Below, one piece after another: positions 7,125-15,636 of a DNA stretch of 19,998 bases (its first letter is position 1; each line of letters opens with the position of its first letter). This stretch comes from JAGNZR01 sp051652785 (GTDB taxonomy: Bacteria; Fusobacteriota; Fusobacteriia; Fusobacteriales; Fusobacteriaceae), in assembly GCA_051652785.1 (NCBI GenBank), contig JBOFUX010000063.1, forward strand, positions 1 to 19,998. Direction: 5' to 3'. A model generated the notes under the pieces. It was not told the DNA's origin, searched no databases, and worked only from the letters and a program-made list of their open reading frames with translations. The position numbers were made by a program, and so were the translations under genes.

Positions 7125-9775
7125 AAAACTCCTTTATTAAATTTTTTTCTAATTATTTTATCTAGTTCCATAAATAAAGTTGAAGCAAAAGCTAGAGCTA
7201 AACAAATTCCAAATTGATATAATCCAAAATTATCTGTTATACTAAAATATTTACGTGTGAAAGATAAAAGACTTACACTATAAAGAGAAAAGCAAGCAAT
7301 AATAGCAACTATAACATATTTATTTGAAAATAATCCAAGTTGAAAAATGGTAGTACTATAACTTCTTGCAGGTAAAGTTTGTAAAATTCTTGAAAATATA
7401 AGAGTTGAAAAAGCCATAGACATACCTAAAGTTTCGTGGGGTCCCCCTATAAATTGAGCAATAACAGTAACAATACTAATAAAAATTCCTCTGGTTATAA
7501 TTATAGCATAGTTCTTTGTGCTGAATAAAGGCTCGTTTGAGACACGCGGTTTATGAAGCATGATATTTTTTTCCTGAGATTCAAGACCTAAAGCAATAGC
7601 TGGAATAGAATCGTTTATTAAATTAATAAATAGTAGTTGAAGAGGAGAAAAGGGAACTGCCCAACCAGCAAGTAAAGAAAACAAGATTGTTGCAATTGCT
7701 CCTAAATTTCCTATAAATAAATAAGTTATAGAATTTTTGATATTATTATAAACTGTTCTTCCAATAGAAATTGCATGAATAATAGTGGCAAAATTATCAT
7801 CTGTTAAGATAAGAGAAGAAGCATCTTTAGCCACATCTGTTCCACTTCCCATAGCAATTCCAATATCAGCTTGTTTAAGTGCAGGAGCATCATTAACACC
7901 GTCTCCTGTCATAGCAGTAATTTTATTTTTATTCTGCCAAGCTTTAACTATTCTAATTTTATTTTCTGGAGAAACACGAGCATAAACTGATATTTTTTCT
8001 AACTTATTATTTAGTTCTGTTTCTGATAATAAGTCTAATTCATGCCCTGTAATAGATATATCTCCTTTATTCATAAGACCAATATTAACTGCAATAGCTG
8101 CCGCAGTAGTTTTATGATCTCCAGTTATCATAACTACTTTTATTCCTGCAGATTTAGCTTCAGCTATGGCTGAAAATACTTCTTCTCTTGGAGGATCTAT
8201 CATAGCAACTAAACCAATTAAGATTAAATCATTTTCATCTTCTAAAGTGAGAACAAAATTTTCTTTTTTTATTTTTTTATAAGCTAAAGCTAAGACTCTC
8301 AAAGCATTATTGGAAAATTCTTCATTTTTATTTTTATAATCTTCTAATACACTATTGGAAATAATTTCTTTTTTTCCTTCTTTAAGAGCATATTTGCATC
8401 TATTTAGTATTATGTCTGGTGCACCCTTAACAAACATAAAAACTTCATCTTTAATTTTATGCACACTACTCATGAGTTTTCTATTAGAGTCAAAAGGAAG
8501 TTCTCCAATTCTTTTGAAATTATTTCGAGTATTTTCTATATTAATATTATGTTTAATAGCAAAATTAAGCAATGCTAATTCAGTAGGATCTCCTATTTCT
8601 TTTTCATTTTTTCCAATAAAAGAATCATTTACAAGAGTAGCACTCATTAAAAAAAGATATTTCTGATAATTTTCTGAATAATTCCAATCTTTTTTTTCTT
8701 CTAAATTAGCTTCATTTATACCATACATAAAATAATCTACAACAGTCATTTTATTTTGAGTTAAAGTTCCAGTTTTATCTGTACATATAACAGATGTAGA
8801 ACCTAAAGTTTCCACAGCGGGAAGCTTTCTTATAATAGCGTTATTCTTTGCCATAAGGTTTGTTCCTACTGACAAAACAATAGTAACAACAGAAGAAAGA
8901 GCTTCTGGAATGGCAGCAACAGCAACAGCAACTGAAAACATAAAAGCACTAATAATAATAGAGTATAGATTATTATTTTTTTCTATTAAAAATGCTTTTC
9001 CTAAAAGAATTATAAAAATAATTATAGAAAGAAATAAAATACTTATTCCTATTTTTTTAGTAAAAGCCTCAATATTTTTTTGTAAGGGAGTTGTAGTTTG
9101 GTCAGTCTCTTCCATAAGGGTAGCAATTTTACCAATTTCAGTATGCATTCCAGTTGCTGTAACAATAAAAATACCTCTTCCGTATACAACCATAGTTCCA
9201 GAAAATACCATATTTTTTCTTTCACCTATAGAAGAATTATGGTGAATGGTATCAGAAATTTTTGAAATCGGTTCAGATTCTCCTGTTAAAATACCTTCTA
9301 CAACTTTTAAACTTTCTGATTCTAAAATTCTACCATCTGCAGGGACATAATCTCCTGTTTCTAAAATAACTAAATCTCCAGGAACAAGACTTTTAAGAGA
9401 AATAGTTAATTTGTTTTTATCTCTTATTACTTTAGCGTTAGGGTCAGATAATTTTTTTAAAGCTGATAGTGAATTGTCAGCTTTAATCCTTTGTACTACT
9501 CCTAAAATAGAGTTTAAAATAAGTACAACCAAAATGATAAAAGAATCAATAAAATGTCCAGAAACTATTTGAATTCCTGCAGCAATAAGTAAAATAATAA
9601 CTAATGAATCTCTAAAAGAGTCTAAAAAAAGTTTCCAAGTGGGAATTTTTTCTTTTTCTTTTAGTTCATTTAAACCGTATTTATCAATAGCGTGTAATAA
9701 ATCTTTTTCTTTTATTCCATCTAAACTGGAGTTGAAAATTTCTAATATTTCTTCCTTGGTTTTTTTGTAGTACAT
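7121..9775 (-). CDS. Calcium-transporting P-type ATPase (P2-type)
   Basis: 884 residues from ATG at 9775. A longer frame starts at TTG 9787, but its TTG-GAG-GAA codons are the Shine-Dalgarno sequence itself, so the ATG is preferred. It is an inner-membrane ATP-driven cation pump, most likely exporting Ca2+. The N-terminal cation-ATPase domain is followed by the A-domain TGES (164-167), M4 IPEALSS (about 289-295), the phosphorylated Asp333 in DKTGTLT, the nucleotide-binding KGAPD (451-455), the hinge TGDGVND (624-630), and M6 NLINDSIPAIALG (719-731) with Asn and Asp placed as in SERCA/PMCA site II. M4 has PEALS instead of the common PEGLP, as in several bacterial Ca2+-ATPases. Its stop overlaps the next gene's start. 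Confidence 0.9.
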   Translation of the reverse strand: MYYKKTKEEILEIFNSSLDGIKEKDLLHAIDKYGLNELKEKEKIPTWKLFLDSFRDSLVIILLIAAGIQIVSGHFIDSFIILVVLILNSILGVVQRIKADNSLSALKKLSDPNAKVIRDKNKLTISLKSLVPGDLVILETGDYVPADGRILESESLKVVEGILTGESEPISKISDTIHHNSSIGERKNMVFSGTMVVYGRGIFIVTATGMHTEIGKIATLMEETDQTTTPLQKNIEAFTKKIGISILFLSIIIFIILLGKAFLIEKNNNLYSIIISAFMFSVAVAVAAIPEALSSVVTIVLSVGTNLMAKNNAIIRKLPAVETLGSTSVICTDKTGTLTQNKMTVVDYFMYGINEANLEEKKDWNYSENYQKYLFLMSATLVNDSFIGKNEKEIGDPTELALLNFAIKHNINIENTRNNFKRIGELPFDSNRKLMSSVHKIKDEVFMFVKGAPDIILNRCKYALKEGKKEIISNSVLEDYKNKNEEFSNNALRVLALAYKKIKKENFVLTLEDENDLILIGLVAMIDPPREEVFSAIAEAKSAGIKVVMITGDHKTTAAAIAVNIGLMNKGDISITGHELDLLSETELNNKLEKISVYARVSPENKIRIVKAWQNKNKITAMTGDGVNDAPALKQADIGIAMGSGTDVAKDASSLILTDDNFATIIHAISIGRTVYNNIKNSITYLFIGNLGAIATILFSLLAGWAVPFSPLQLLFINLINDSIPAIALGLESQEKNIMLHKPRVSNEPLFSTKNYAIIITRGIFISIVTVIAQFIGGPHETLGMSMAFSTLIFSRILQTLPARSYSTTIFQLGLFSNKYVIVAIIACFSLYSVSLLSFTRKYFSITDNFGLYQFGICLALAFASTLFMELDKIIRKKFNKGVL

Positions 9776-9813
9776 TTTTTCCTCCAATATTTTATCTATA
9801 TATTAATTTAAAG

Positions 9814-9856
9814 AAAGAGTTATAAAATAGCAAAAACTATTTTATAACTCTTTTTT
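9814..9856 (-). terminator. Terminator downstream of the hydrogenase gene
   Basis: AAAGAGTTATAAAATAG (9814-9830) and CTATTTTATAACTCTTT (9837-9853) are perfect 17-bp arms around a 6-base loop, with T-runs on either strand. It lies about 90 bases past the hydrogenase stop and just before the ATPase ribosome-binding site, so the ATPase needs its own promoter. A TTATAA-17-TATATA sequence overlapping the hairpin's edge is a weak candidate. Confidence 0.75.
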
Positions 9857-9942
9857 AAAAAAATAAAAGTTGCATTAATTAATTTAGTGATAAGCCATTG
9901 TATAAAATTAGTAATTATATTTTTTTATAATTAGAATAAGTT

Positions 9943-11874
9943 TTATTTTTTGTAATTTTTAGGAAAATATTTAGTGTGTAAAAGTTCATGAGCTTTTCTA
10001 CTCATAGGATAATCTAAATGTTTATCATATAGTGCCTGTACAGAAAGATTTTCATGAGATCTTCTAATAGACAAACTTCTATCTATTGAATTTAAACCTT
10101 CAATTCTTTTTTCCAAAGTCTCTTGTTTTTTTATAGCTTTAGGTTGACCACCACCACCAATACATCCACCTTGACAAGCCATAATTTCAATAGCATGAAA
10201 AAACTCTTCTCCAGCTTTAATTTTGTCTAGCATTTTTCCAGCTTCTTCAAGTCCGTGAGCAATTCCAATTCTTAAATCAATGTGTCCAATAGAAAGTTCC
10301 GCGATTCTAAATCCATCCCAGCCTCTTAATGCTTCAAATTCAATATTATCAAGTCTCTGACCAGTTAAAGTTTCTATAGTTGTTCTAGTAGTAGCTTCTA
10401 TTACTCCACCAGTTCTTCCAAAAATAATTCCAGCTCCAGAATATTCACCAAGAGGAGAATCAAACTCATCATCTTGTAATTCATTTAAATTAATTCCAGT
10501 ATCTTTAAAAATTCTAATTAACTCTCTTGTTGATATAACATAATCTGTATCAAAATTATCTCCTCTTGAAAATTCAGTTCTACTAGCTTCATGTTTTTTA
10601 GCGAGACACGGCATAATAGCAACAACTGAAATTTGATTTCTTTTGTAACCTTGTTCTTTAGCCCATATATCTTTAGCTACTGTAGAAAAGATAGACATAG
10701 GAGATTTAACAGAAGAAGGAACATCTAACATATCAGGATAGTTTTTCTCAAAAAAATTAACCCAAGCAGGACAACAAGAAGTAAGTATTGGTAGTCTCAC
10801 ATTGTCATCTCCACGATAAAAAGCTTCTAATCTTTGCTGAAATTCAGTAGCTTCTTCCATTATAGTAAGATCGGCTGCCCATGAAGTGTCAAAAACATAG
10901 TCTATTCCTAATTGTCTTAAACCAGCTACTAATTTTTTTTCAATATTTTCTCCAGCTTGAAATCCAAAGGCCTCTCCAATTGCAACTCTAACAGCAGGAG
11001 CCACCTGAACAATAACAACTTTACTCGGAGTAGAGATATCTCTTAAAAGATGAATACTATGGTCTCCTTCGAATATAGCGTTTACAGGACAAGCAACAAC
11101 ACATTGACCACAATAAGTGCAATATTCATTATCTATCTTATGTTTCTTTTTTATTTCACCACTTATACAGTGAACAGGACAAACTCTTTTACAAGCTGTA
11201 CAACCTATACATTTATCTGTAATTCTAAATTTAAGGAGTTGAATACAATGTCCAGTTTTGCAGTAATGATCATCTATGTGCTCTTCTAACTCATCATAAA
11301 ATTTATCAATCATTTCTAAAATAAGATTATCTTTTTGCTTTAAAGCTTCTTTTATATGTTCAGAGAGCTGTCGCATTAAATAGATATCTCTAATATTTGA
11401 TTTTCCTTTGGATATTCTATCTAAAATTCTTTTAACTCTTTCAACTTCGTCTAAAACAATATTATATTTTGGATATTTTGAAACTTTTCCAAGTAAAAAT
11501 TCTATATAGAATTTAGAAAATGAAACAATACAATCTTCATCCGAAAGAACAATAATAGATCTAGACTCATTATTTAAAAAATTTGAGGAATGTAATGGTT
11601 TTTCTAAGTGAGCAAGAGTTAAAAAACCACCAAAAGGAATACCAAGTTGAGCAGCTTTGAAATTCTTTTTATTTTTTATACCCCCAGCTAAATTTATCAT
11701 ATCTTTTAAGGTCATACCTTCTTCGATTTCATAGACACCTGGATTTTCAACTCTTCCTCCAATAGCAATAGCATTTTTTCCTTGTGCTAAGACCATTTTC
11801 AATTCTTTTTCAGCAATTACTGAAAAAGAAGAGCTCATATTATTTTCATAGATTTCTCGACTCTTTCCTACCAT
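9943..11874 (-). CDS. [FeFe] hydrogenase with SLBB/NuoF-tail-like N-terminus
   Basis: 643 residues; catalyses reversible H2 formation, usually from reduced ferredoxin, in the cytoplasm. An SLBB-type domain (GGRVENPGVYEIEEGMTLKD, 39-58) comes first, then a helical region resembling the NuoF C-terminal Fe-S domain without its clustered Cys. Two [4Fe-4S] sites follow: Cys222/225/228/232 and Cys252/255/258/262. The H-cluster ligands are Cys368 (TSCCPAW), Cys423 (MPCLAKK), Cys567 and Cys571 (MACQGGCIGGGGQP), with the proton-relay Cys367 present. The small-subunit-like tail runs from about 603 (RRSHEN to AHELLHTKYFP). All catalytic residues are intact, so it should be active if the HydEFG maturases exist elsewhere. 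No NADH-binding FMN domain is present. A GGAGGAAA site precedes ATG at 11874. Confidence 0.93.
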   Translation of the reverse strand: MVGKSREIYENNMSSSFSVIAEKELKMVLAQGKNAIAIGGRVENPGVYEIEEGMTLKDMINLAGGIKNKKNFKAAQLGIPFGGFLTLAHLEKPLHSSNFLNNESRSIIVLSDEDCIVSFSKFYIEFLLGKVSKYPKYNIVLDEVERVKRILDRISKGKSNIRDIYLMRQLSEHIKEALKQKDNLILEMIDKFYDELEEHIDDHYCKTGHCIQLLKFRITDKCIGCTACKRVCPVHCISGEIKKKHKIDNEYCTYCGQCVVACPVNAIFEGDHSIHLLRDISTPSKVVIVQVAPAVRVAIGEAFGFQAGENIEKKLVAGLRQLGIDYVFDTSWAADLTIMEEATEFQQRLEAFYRGDDNVRLPILTSCCPAWVNFFEKNYPDMLDVPSSVKSPMSIFSTVAKDIWAKEQGYKRNQISVVAIMPCLAKKHEASRTEFSRGDNFDTDYVISTRELIRIFKDTGINLNELQDDEFDSPLGEYSGAGIIFGRTGGVIEATTRTTIETLTGQRLDNIEFEALRGWDGFRIAELSIGHIDLRIGIAHGLEEAGKMLDKIKAGEEFFHAIEIMACQGGCIGGGGQPKAIKKQETLEKRIEGLNSIDRSLSIRRSHENLSVQALYDKHLDYPMSRKAHELLHTKYFPKNYKK

Positions 11875-11937
11875 TAAATTTCCTCCATAGTATTTTTATA
11901 TAAATCAAATTTTACAAGTATTAATATATACGGAATA

Positions 11938-11967
11938 ATTATAACATACTTTCTAAATTTCTAACAA
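11938..11967 (-). promoter_or_regulatory. Promoter of the hydrogenase gene
   Basis: On the minus strand TTGTTA (11967-11962), an 18-bp spacer and TATAAT (11943-11938) lie about 65 bp ahead of the ATG. The -35 box falls inside the arm of the upstream terminator hairpin. Confidence 0.5.
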
Positions 11968-11998
11968 TCTTTTATAAAAAAAAAGAGTTGTTAGAAAT
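11957..11998 (-). terminator. Terminator of pepD
   Basis: ATTTCTAACAA (11957-11967) and TTGTTAGAAAT (11988-11998) are exact 11-bp arms, extended inward by CTTTT and AAAAG with a one-base bulge. The run of nine Ts on the minus strand falls within the inner part. It lies 37 bases past the pepD stop. Confidence 0.7.
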
Positions 11999-12034
11999 AA
12001 ATTGATAATATTATGATTAACTATTAACCGAAAA

Positions 12035-13489
12035 TTATTTAAAAGCTTTTAGAGCTTTTATCCCTTCTAAAAAATAATTCCAAGTATTTTCAATAGATGT
12101 AATACTTACAGACTCTTCTGGAGTGTGTGCTCCTCTTATATTAGGACCAAATGAGATAATATCTACACCAGGTATTTTTTCAGATAGAACGCCACATTCA
12201 AGACCAGCATGAATAGCTTTTAGCCCTACTTTTTTTCCTGTTGTTTTTTTATATACCTCAACAAAAATATCTCTTAATTTTGAATCAGGATTGTATTCCC
12301 AAGCTGGATAGTGATCACTATCAATAAAAGAAATATTTAAATTTTTAGCTAAAATATTTAAATTTTCAATCATTTCTATTTTTTTACTAGCAATGGAACC
12401 TCTAATAGCACTTTTTAAAATAATTTTATTTTTATCTTGTTCTATAACTCCTAAATTTAATGAACTTTCAACTAATCCTTCTATATCTAAGCTCCATGAG
12501 TTAATTCCAGAAGCATGTAAAATAAGAGCATCAATAGCTGTATTACTAGTTAGGTTATTCATCACTTTATCTACTTTTTTAGAAGTAATATTTATGTTTA
12601 AATAAGGTTCTGAAATTCTGTATTCTTCTTTGAAAATATTTTCCATTTTTTTAACAATAGATATTAATTTTTCTGAATTACCAGAATTAGTTATTATAGT
12701 TGTACTTGCTTCTCTAGGAATAGCATTAGCTTTAGCTCCACCTGAAATTTCAGAAATATTAAATTTTATTTCTTTTCTAATTTCATTTAAAATTCTACCT
12801 AACAATTTATTTGAATTACCTTTTTGTAAATGAATATCAGCACCTGAATGCCCACCTTGAAGACCTTTAATTTGAATTAAAAATCCATCTTTTTTATTTT
12901 GAGTTTCTTCCCATTGAATAGGAATTTCTAAATTACCACTAGCTCCACCAGCACAACTAACATAAATCTCTCCTTCTTCCTCCGTGTCTAAATTAAGCAT
13001 AAGTTTTCCTGATAAAAGAGAACCGTCTAAATTAATAGCACCAGTCATTCCCATCTCTTCATCTGCTGTAATTAAAACTTCAAGTGCAGGGTGAGGAAAG
13101 TCAGAGTCTAAAAGAGCGAGGGAAAAAGCTACTGCAATACCATTATCAGCTCCTAATGTAGTACCTGTTCCCTTAATTAAATCTCCATCTATTCTTAGTT
13201 TTATTCCTTCTTTATCAAAATCAAAAATAGTATCTTGATTTTTTTCACAAACCATGTCCATATGACCCTGTAAAATAAGTGTTGGAACATGTTCATACCC
13301 AATTGATGAAGGCTTTTTTATAATTACGTTTAAAAATTTATCTTGAATAACTTCAAAGTTTCTATCTTTGGCAAACTTAACTAACCAATCGCTAACTTTT
13401 TGTTCGTTTTTAGATGCTCTAGGAATTGAACTTAATTCTTCAAAATATCTCATAACACCAGTTGGTTCTATATTTTTTAAAATATTCAT
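12035..13489 (-). CDS. pepD: Aminoacyl-histidine dipeptidase (Xaa-His dipeptidase, M20)
   Basis: 484 residues, typical for PepD. It hydrolyses Xaa-His dipeptides such as carnosine in the cytoplasm, using a two-zinc M20 site. The sequence opens with the family block IEPTGVMRYFEELSSIPRAS. Metal and catalytic residues are visible: His76 and Asp78 (QGHMDMV), Asp115 (LGADNGIAV), Glu144 and Glu145 (ADEEMGMTGA), Asp168 (NLDTEEEGE) and a C-terminal His in IHAGLECGVL. The dimerisation or lid domain lies between about 185 and 390 (KGLQGGHSGADIH at its start). It is transcribed alone from a good promoter and ends at its own terminator. Peptide and histidine use suits an amino-acid-fermenting anaerobe. 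Confidence 0.93.
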   Translation of the reverse strand: MNILKNIEPTGVMRYFEELSSIPRASKNEQKVSDWLVKFAKDRNFEVIQDKFLNVIIKKPSSIGYEHVPTLILQGHMDMVCEKNQDTIFDFDKEGIKLRIDGDLIKGTGTTLGADNGIAVAFSLALLDSDFPHPALEVLITADEEMGMTGAINLDGSLLSGKLMLNLDTEEEGEIYVSCAGGASGNLEIPIQWEETQNKKDGFLIQIKGLQGGHSGADIHLQKGNSNKLLGRILNEIRKEIKFNISEISGGAKANAIPREASTTIITNSGNSEKLISIVKKMENIFKEEYRISEPYLNINITSKKVDKVMNNLTSNTAIDALILHASGINSWSLDIEGLVESSLNLGVIEQDKNKIILKSAIRGSIASKKIEMIENLNILAKNLNISFIDSDHYPAWEYNPDSKLRDIFVEVYKKTTGKKVGLKAIHAGLECGVLSEKIPGVDIISFGPNIRGAHTPEESVSITSIENTWNYFLEGIKALKAFK

Positions 13490-13548
13490 TTAAATACCCC
13501 CTTATTTTATTTGTAAATTATTTACTTAAATATTATAATTTTAGCTAT

Positions 13549-13577
13549 AGTATAACAAGTTCTGATATAAAATTCAA
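13549..13577 (-). promoter_or_regulatory. Promoter of pepD
   Basis: On the minus strand TTGAAT (13577-13572), a 17-bp spacer and TATACT (13554-13549) are a strong sigma-70 match about 60 bp ahead of the pepD ATG. It is divergent from the plus-strand operon, and its -35 box is 24 bp from the FNR-type palindrome. Confidence 0.65.
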
Positions 13578-13600
13578 ACAAAGAAAATAATATTTTAAAA

Positions 13601-13644
13601 TGTAACATAAGTTACAGATTTATTATTATATTTTGTAGTATAAT
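13601..13644 (+). promoter_or_regulatory. Promoter with a perfect FNR/CRP-type activator site
   Basis: TGTAACATAAGTTACA (13601-13616) is a perfect 6-4-6 palindrome centred at 13608.5. TATAAT lies at 13639-13644 with no good -35 box, since AGATTT is at that position. A start near 13651 puts the palindrome at about -42, the class II activator position for Crp/Fnr regulators. From memory, GTAAC-n4-GTTAC sites have been predicted for the nitrosative-stress regulator HcpR in clostridia; assigning this site to HcpR is inference. Confidence 0.6.
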
Positions 13645-13695
13645 AAATCAAGAAAAAAATTCTAGTAATAAAATATATTTGAGTGAGGTGTAATT

Positions 13696-14928
13696 GTGAA
13701 AAAAGAAATAAATATAAAAAAAGAAATAAATATAAAAAAAACAATTAAAGAAATAATAATAGAATTTCCAGATTTAATAGATACATTCATCAGTAAAGGA
13801 TTTTCAGGATTAAATAATTCATATACTTTAGATACTTTAGGAAAAATATCTTTAGAGATGGCATTAAATATGAAAAAAATTGATGTTAATTTATTTAAAA
13901 AAATATTAGAAGATAAAATAAATGAAAATATAGAAAATATAGATTTAGCCCTTATTGAACAAAAAAAAATAGAAGGCGCTTTGACATTAACCGGATTACT
14001 TCCTTGCCCTGTCAGAATTCCTCTTTTAGAAGAATTTAAGAAGTTTTTAAATAAAAATCCCCAATTACAAGTTAATTATGAGTTAAAAGCAGCATCTGCA
14101 GGGTTAGATTGGTTGAAAAATGATGTAATAAAAGCTAATCATCCAGATAAGTTATCTGATATGTTTATTTCTGCTGGTTTTGATCTTTTTTTTGATCAAG
14201 AATTAATGGGAAAATTTAAAAAAGATGGAATATTTAAAGACCTTTCTGAGATTAAAAATTACAATTCAGATTTTAATAATGAAAAAATTAATTTGAAAGA
14301 TTCAAGTGGTGATTATTCAATGCTAGCTGTTGTTCCTGCTATATTTTTAATAAATAAAGATGAATTAGGAGATAGAAAATTTCCAAGAACATGGAGTGAT
14401 ATTTTAAAACCTGAATTTAAAAAATCTATTTCTCTTCCAATAGCTGATTTTGATCTTTTTAATTCAATACTGGTTCACATATATAAAGAGTACGGAATGG
14501 AAGGAGTTAAATCTCTAGGAAGTGCTCTTTTAGAGAATCTTCACCCTTCACAAATGATAAAATCAGATAAAAATAAAATTAATAAACCAACCGTAACGAT
14601 AATGCCTTATTTTTTTAGCAAAATGATCAAGGAAAATAGTCCTTTAGTTGTTCAATGGCCAGAAGACGGTGCAATAATTTCTCCAATTTTTATGTTAACT
14701 AAACAAGAAAAAGCGAAGGAATTGAAGCCGTTTATTGATTTTATGACTTCTAATGAAGTGGGAGAAATTCTTTCTCATAAGGGATTTTTTCCTAGTATAC
14801 TGCCAACAGTTGTCAATTCAACGAAAGGTAAAAAATTCATGTGGATAGGTTGGGATTTTATTTATAGTAATAATATAGGAAAGCTTATAAAAAAATGTGA
14901 AAAAGTTTTCTTTGAAAATTCAAAATAA
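13696..14928 (+). CDS. Cytoplasmic solute-binding-protein-like protein with DUF1858-like N-terminus
   Basis: 410 residues from GTG at 13696, with GAGGTG upstream. Residues about 12-72 (TIKEIIIEFPDLIDTFISKG to the DVNLFKKILEDKI region) look like a DUF1858/ScdA_N-type helical domain without its usual Cys. From about 93 the chain resembles a type II periplasmic binding protein of the iron or molybdate kind: TGLLPCPVRIPLLEEF, FISAGFDLFFDQELMGKF, VVPAIFLINKDEL, FPRTWSDILKPEFK, and the closing ELKPFIDFMTSNEVGEIL. No signal peptide or lipobox is present, so it should stay in the cytoplasm, unlike a transporter receptor. It is the first gene of a tight operon with a UreG-like GTPase and an ABC ATPase. 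An 18-bp exact tandem repeat duplicates KKEINI at the start. Function unknown; metal or cofactor handling is my inference. Confidence 0.75.
   Translation: MKKEINIKKEINIKKTIKEIIIEFPDLIDTFISKGFSGLNNSYTLDTLGKISLEMALNMKKIDVNLFKKILEDKINENIENIDLALIEQKKIEGALTLTGLLPCPVRIPLLEEFKKFLNKNPQLQVNYELKAASAGLDWLKNDVIKANHPDKLSDMFISAGFDLFFDQELMGKFKKDGIFKDLSEIKNYNSDFNNEKINLKDSSGDYSMLAVVPAIFLINKDELGDRKFPRTWSDILKPEFKKSISLPIADFDLFNSILVHIYKEYGMEGVKSLGSALLENLHPSQMIKSDKNKINKPTVTIMPYFFSKMIKENSPLVVQWPEDGAIISPIFMLTKQEKAKELKPFIDFMTSNEVGEILSHKGFFPSILPTVVNSTKGKKFMWIGWDFIYSNNIGKLIKKCEKVFFENSK
13699..13734 (+). repeat. 18-bp in-frame tandem repeat
   Basis: Two exact copies of an 18-bp unit encode KKEINI-KKEINI at residues 2-13. 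It adds six residues before the DUF1858-like domain and could vary in copy number by slippage. Confidence 0.85.
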
Positions 14929-14941
14929 AAAAGGAGATAAA

Positions 14942-15634
14942 ATGTATTTAGTAACAGTTTCAGGACCACCTTCTTCAGGAAAAACATCAGTAATAATAAA
15001 AACTATCGAAAGTTTAAAAAATAGAAAATTAAAGGTAGGAGTAGTAAAATTTGATTGTTTATACACTGATGATGACATACTTTATAAAAAAATTGGAGTG
15101 CCAGTAAAAAAAGGGTTATCAGGACCGCTTTGTCCAGATCACTATTTTGTTAGTAATATTGAAGAGGTTGTTCAGTGGGGAATAAAAGAAAAATTAGATG
15201 TTTTAATTACTGAAAGTGCAGGTCTTTGTAATAGGTGTTCTCCTTACATAAAAGATGTAAAAGCTATTTGTGTAATAGATAATTTAAGTGGAATAAACAC
15301 ACCTAAAAAAGTAGGACCAATGCTAAAAACTGCCGATATTGTAATAATTACAAAGGGAGATATAGTTTCTCAAGCTGAAAGGGAAGTTTTTACCTCTAGA
15401 GTAAACACGGTAAATCCTAGGGCTATTACTATGCATATCAATGGATTAACAGGGCAAGGAGCACATGAGTTTTCTTTGCTTCTCACCAGTGAAAATGAAA
15501 ATTTAATTTCAGTTACAGAAAAAGAATTAAGGTTTTCAATGCCCTCAGCACTATGTTCATATTGTCTTGGTGAAAAAAAAATAGGAAAAGACCATCAACT
15601 AGGTAACGTAAGAAAAATTGATTTGGGAGAATAA
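14942..15634 (+). CDS. UreG/HypB-like SIMIBI GTPase with Cys/His metal motifs
   Basis: 230 residues from ATG at 14942, preceded by AAGGAGATAAA; an earlier in-frame ATG at 14897 overlaps the previous gene and has no such site. Motifs: P-loop GPPSSGKT (8-15), a switch-like VVKFDCLYTDDD region (35-45), a second acidic/metal loop GLSGPLCPDHYF (58-69; Cys64, His67), ESAGLCNRCSPY (91-102; Cys96, Cys99), a base-recognition TKGD (137-140), and a C-terminal CSYC (205-208) with His218. Relatives load Ni or other metals into apo-enzymes using GTP. The CPDH loop resembles the metal-binding CPH of UreG. The client is unknown. It lies 13 bp behind the binding-protein-like gene and 2 bp before the ATPase gene, so all three are almost certainly one transcript. 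Confidence 0.8.
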   Translation: MYLVTVSGPPSSGKTSVIIKTIESLKNRKLKVGVVKFDCLYTDDDILYKKIGVPVKKGLSGPLCPDHYFVSNIEEVVQWGIKEKLDVLITESAGLCNRCSPYIKDVKAICVIDNLSGINTPKKVGPMLKTADIVIITKGDIVSQAEREVFTSRVNTVNPRAITMHINGLTGQGAHEFSLLLTSENENLISVTEKELRFSMPSALCSYCLGEKKIGKDHQLGNVRKIDLGE

Positions 15635-15636
15635 AC

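Noticed and set aside
8355..9245. Two plus-strand frames inside the Ca2+-ATPase gene
   Set aside because: The opposite strand carries all P-type ATPase motifs; these are shadows with low-complexity hydrophobic content.
9776..9787. TTG start adding MEEK to the Ca2+-ATPase
   Set aside because: Those codons are the GGAGG ribosome-binding site for the ATG at 9775.
14897..14941. Upstream ATG giving 15 extra residues on the GTPase
   Set aside because: It overlaps the previous gene and lacks an SD, whereas ATG 14942 has AAGGAGATAAA and places the P-loop at the usual distance from the N-terminus.
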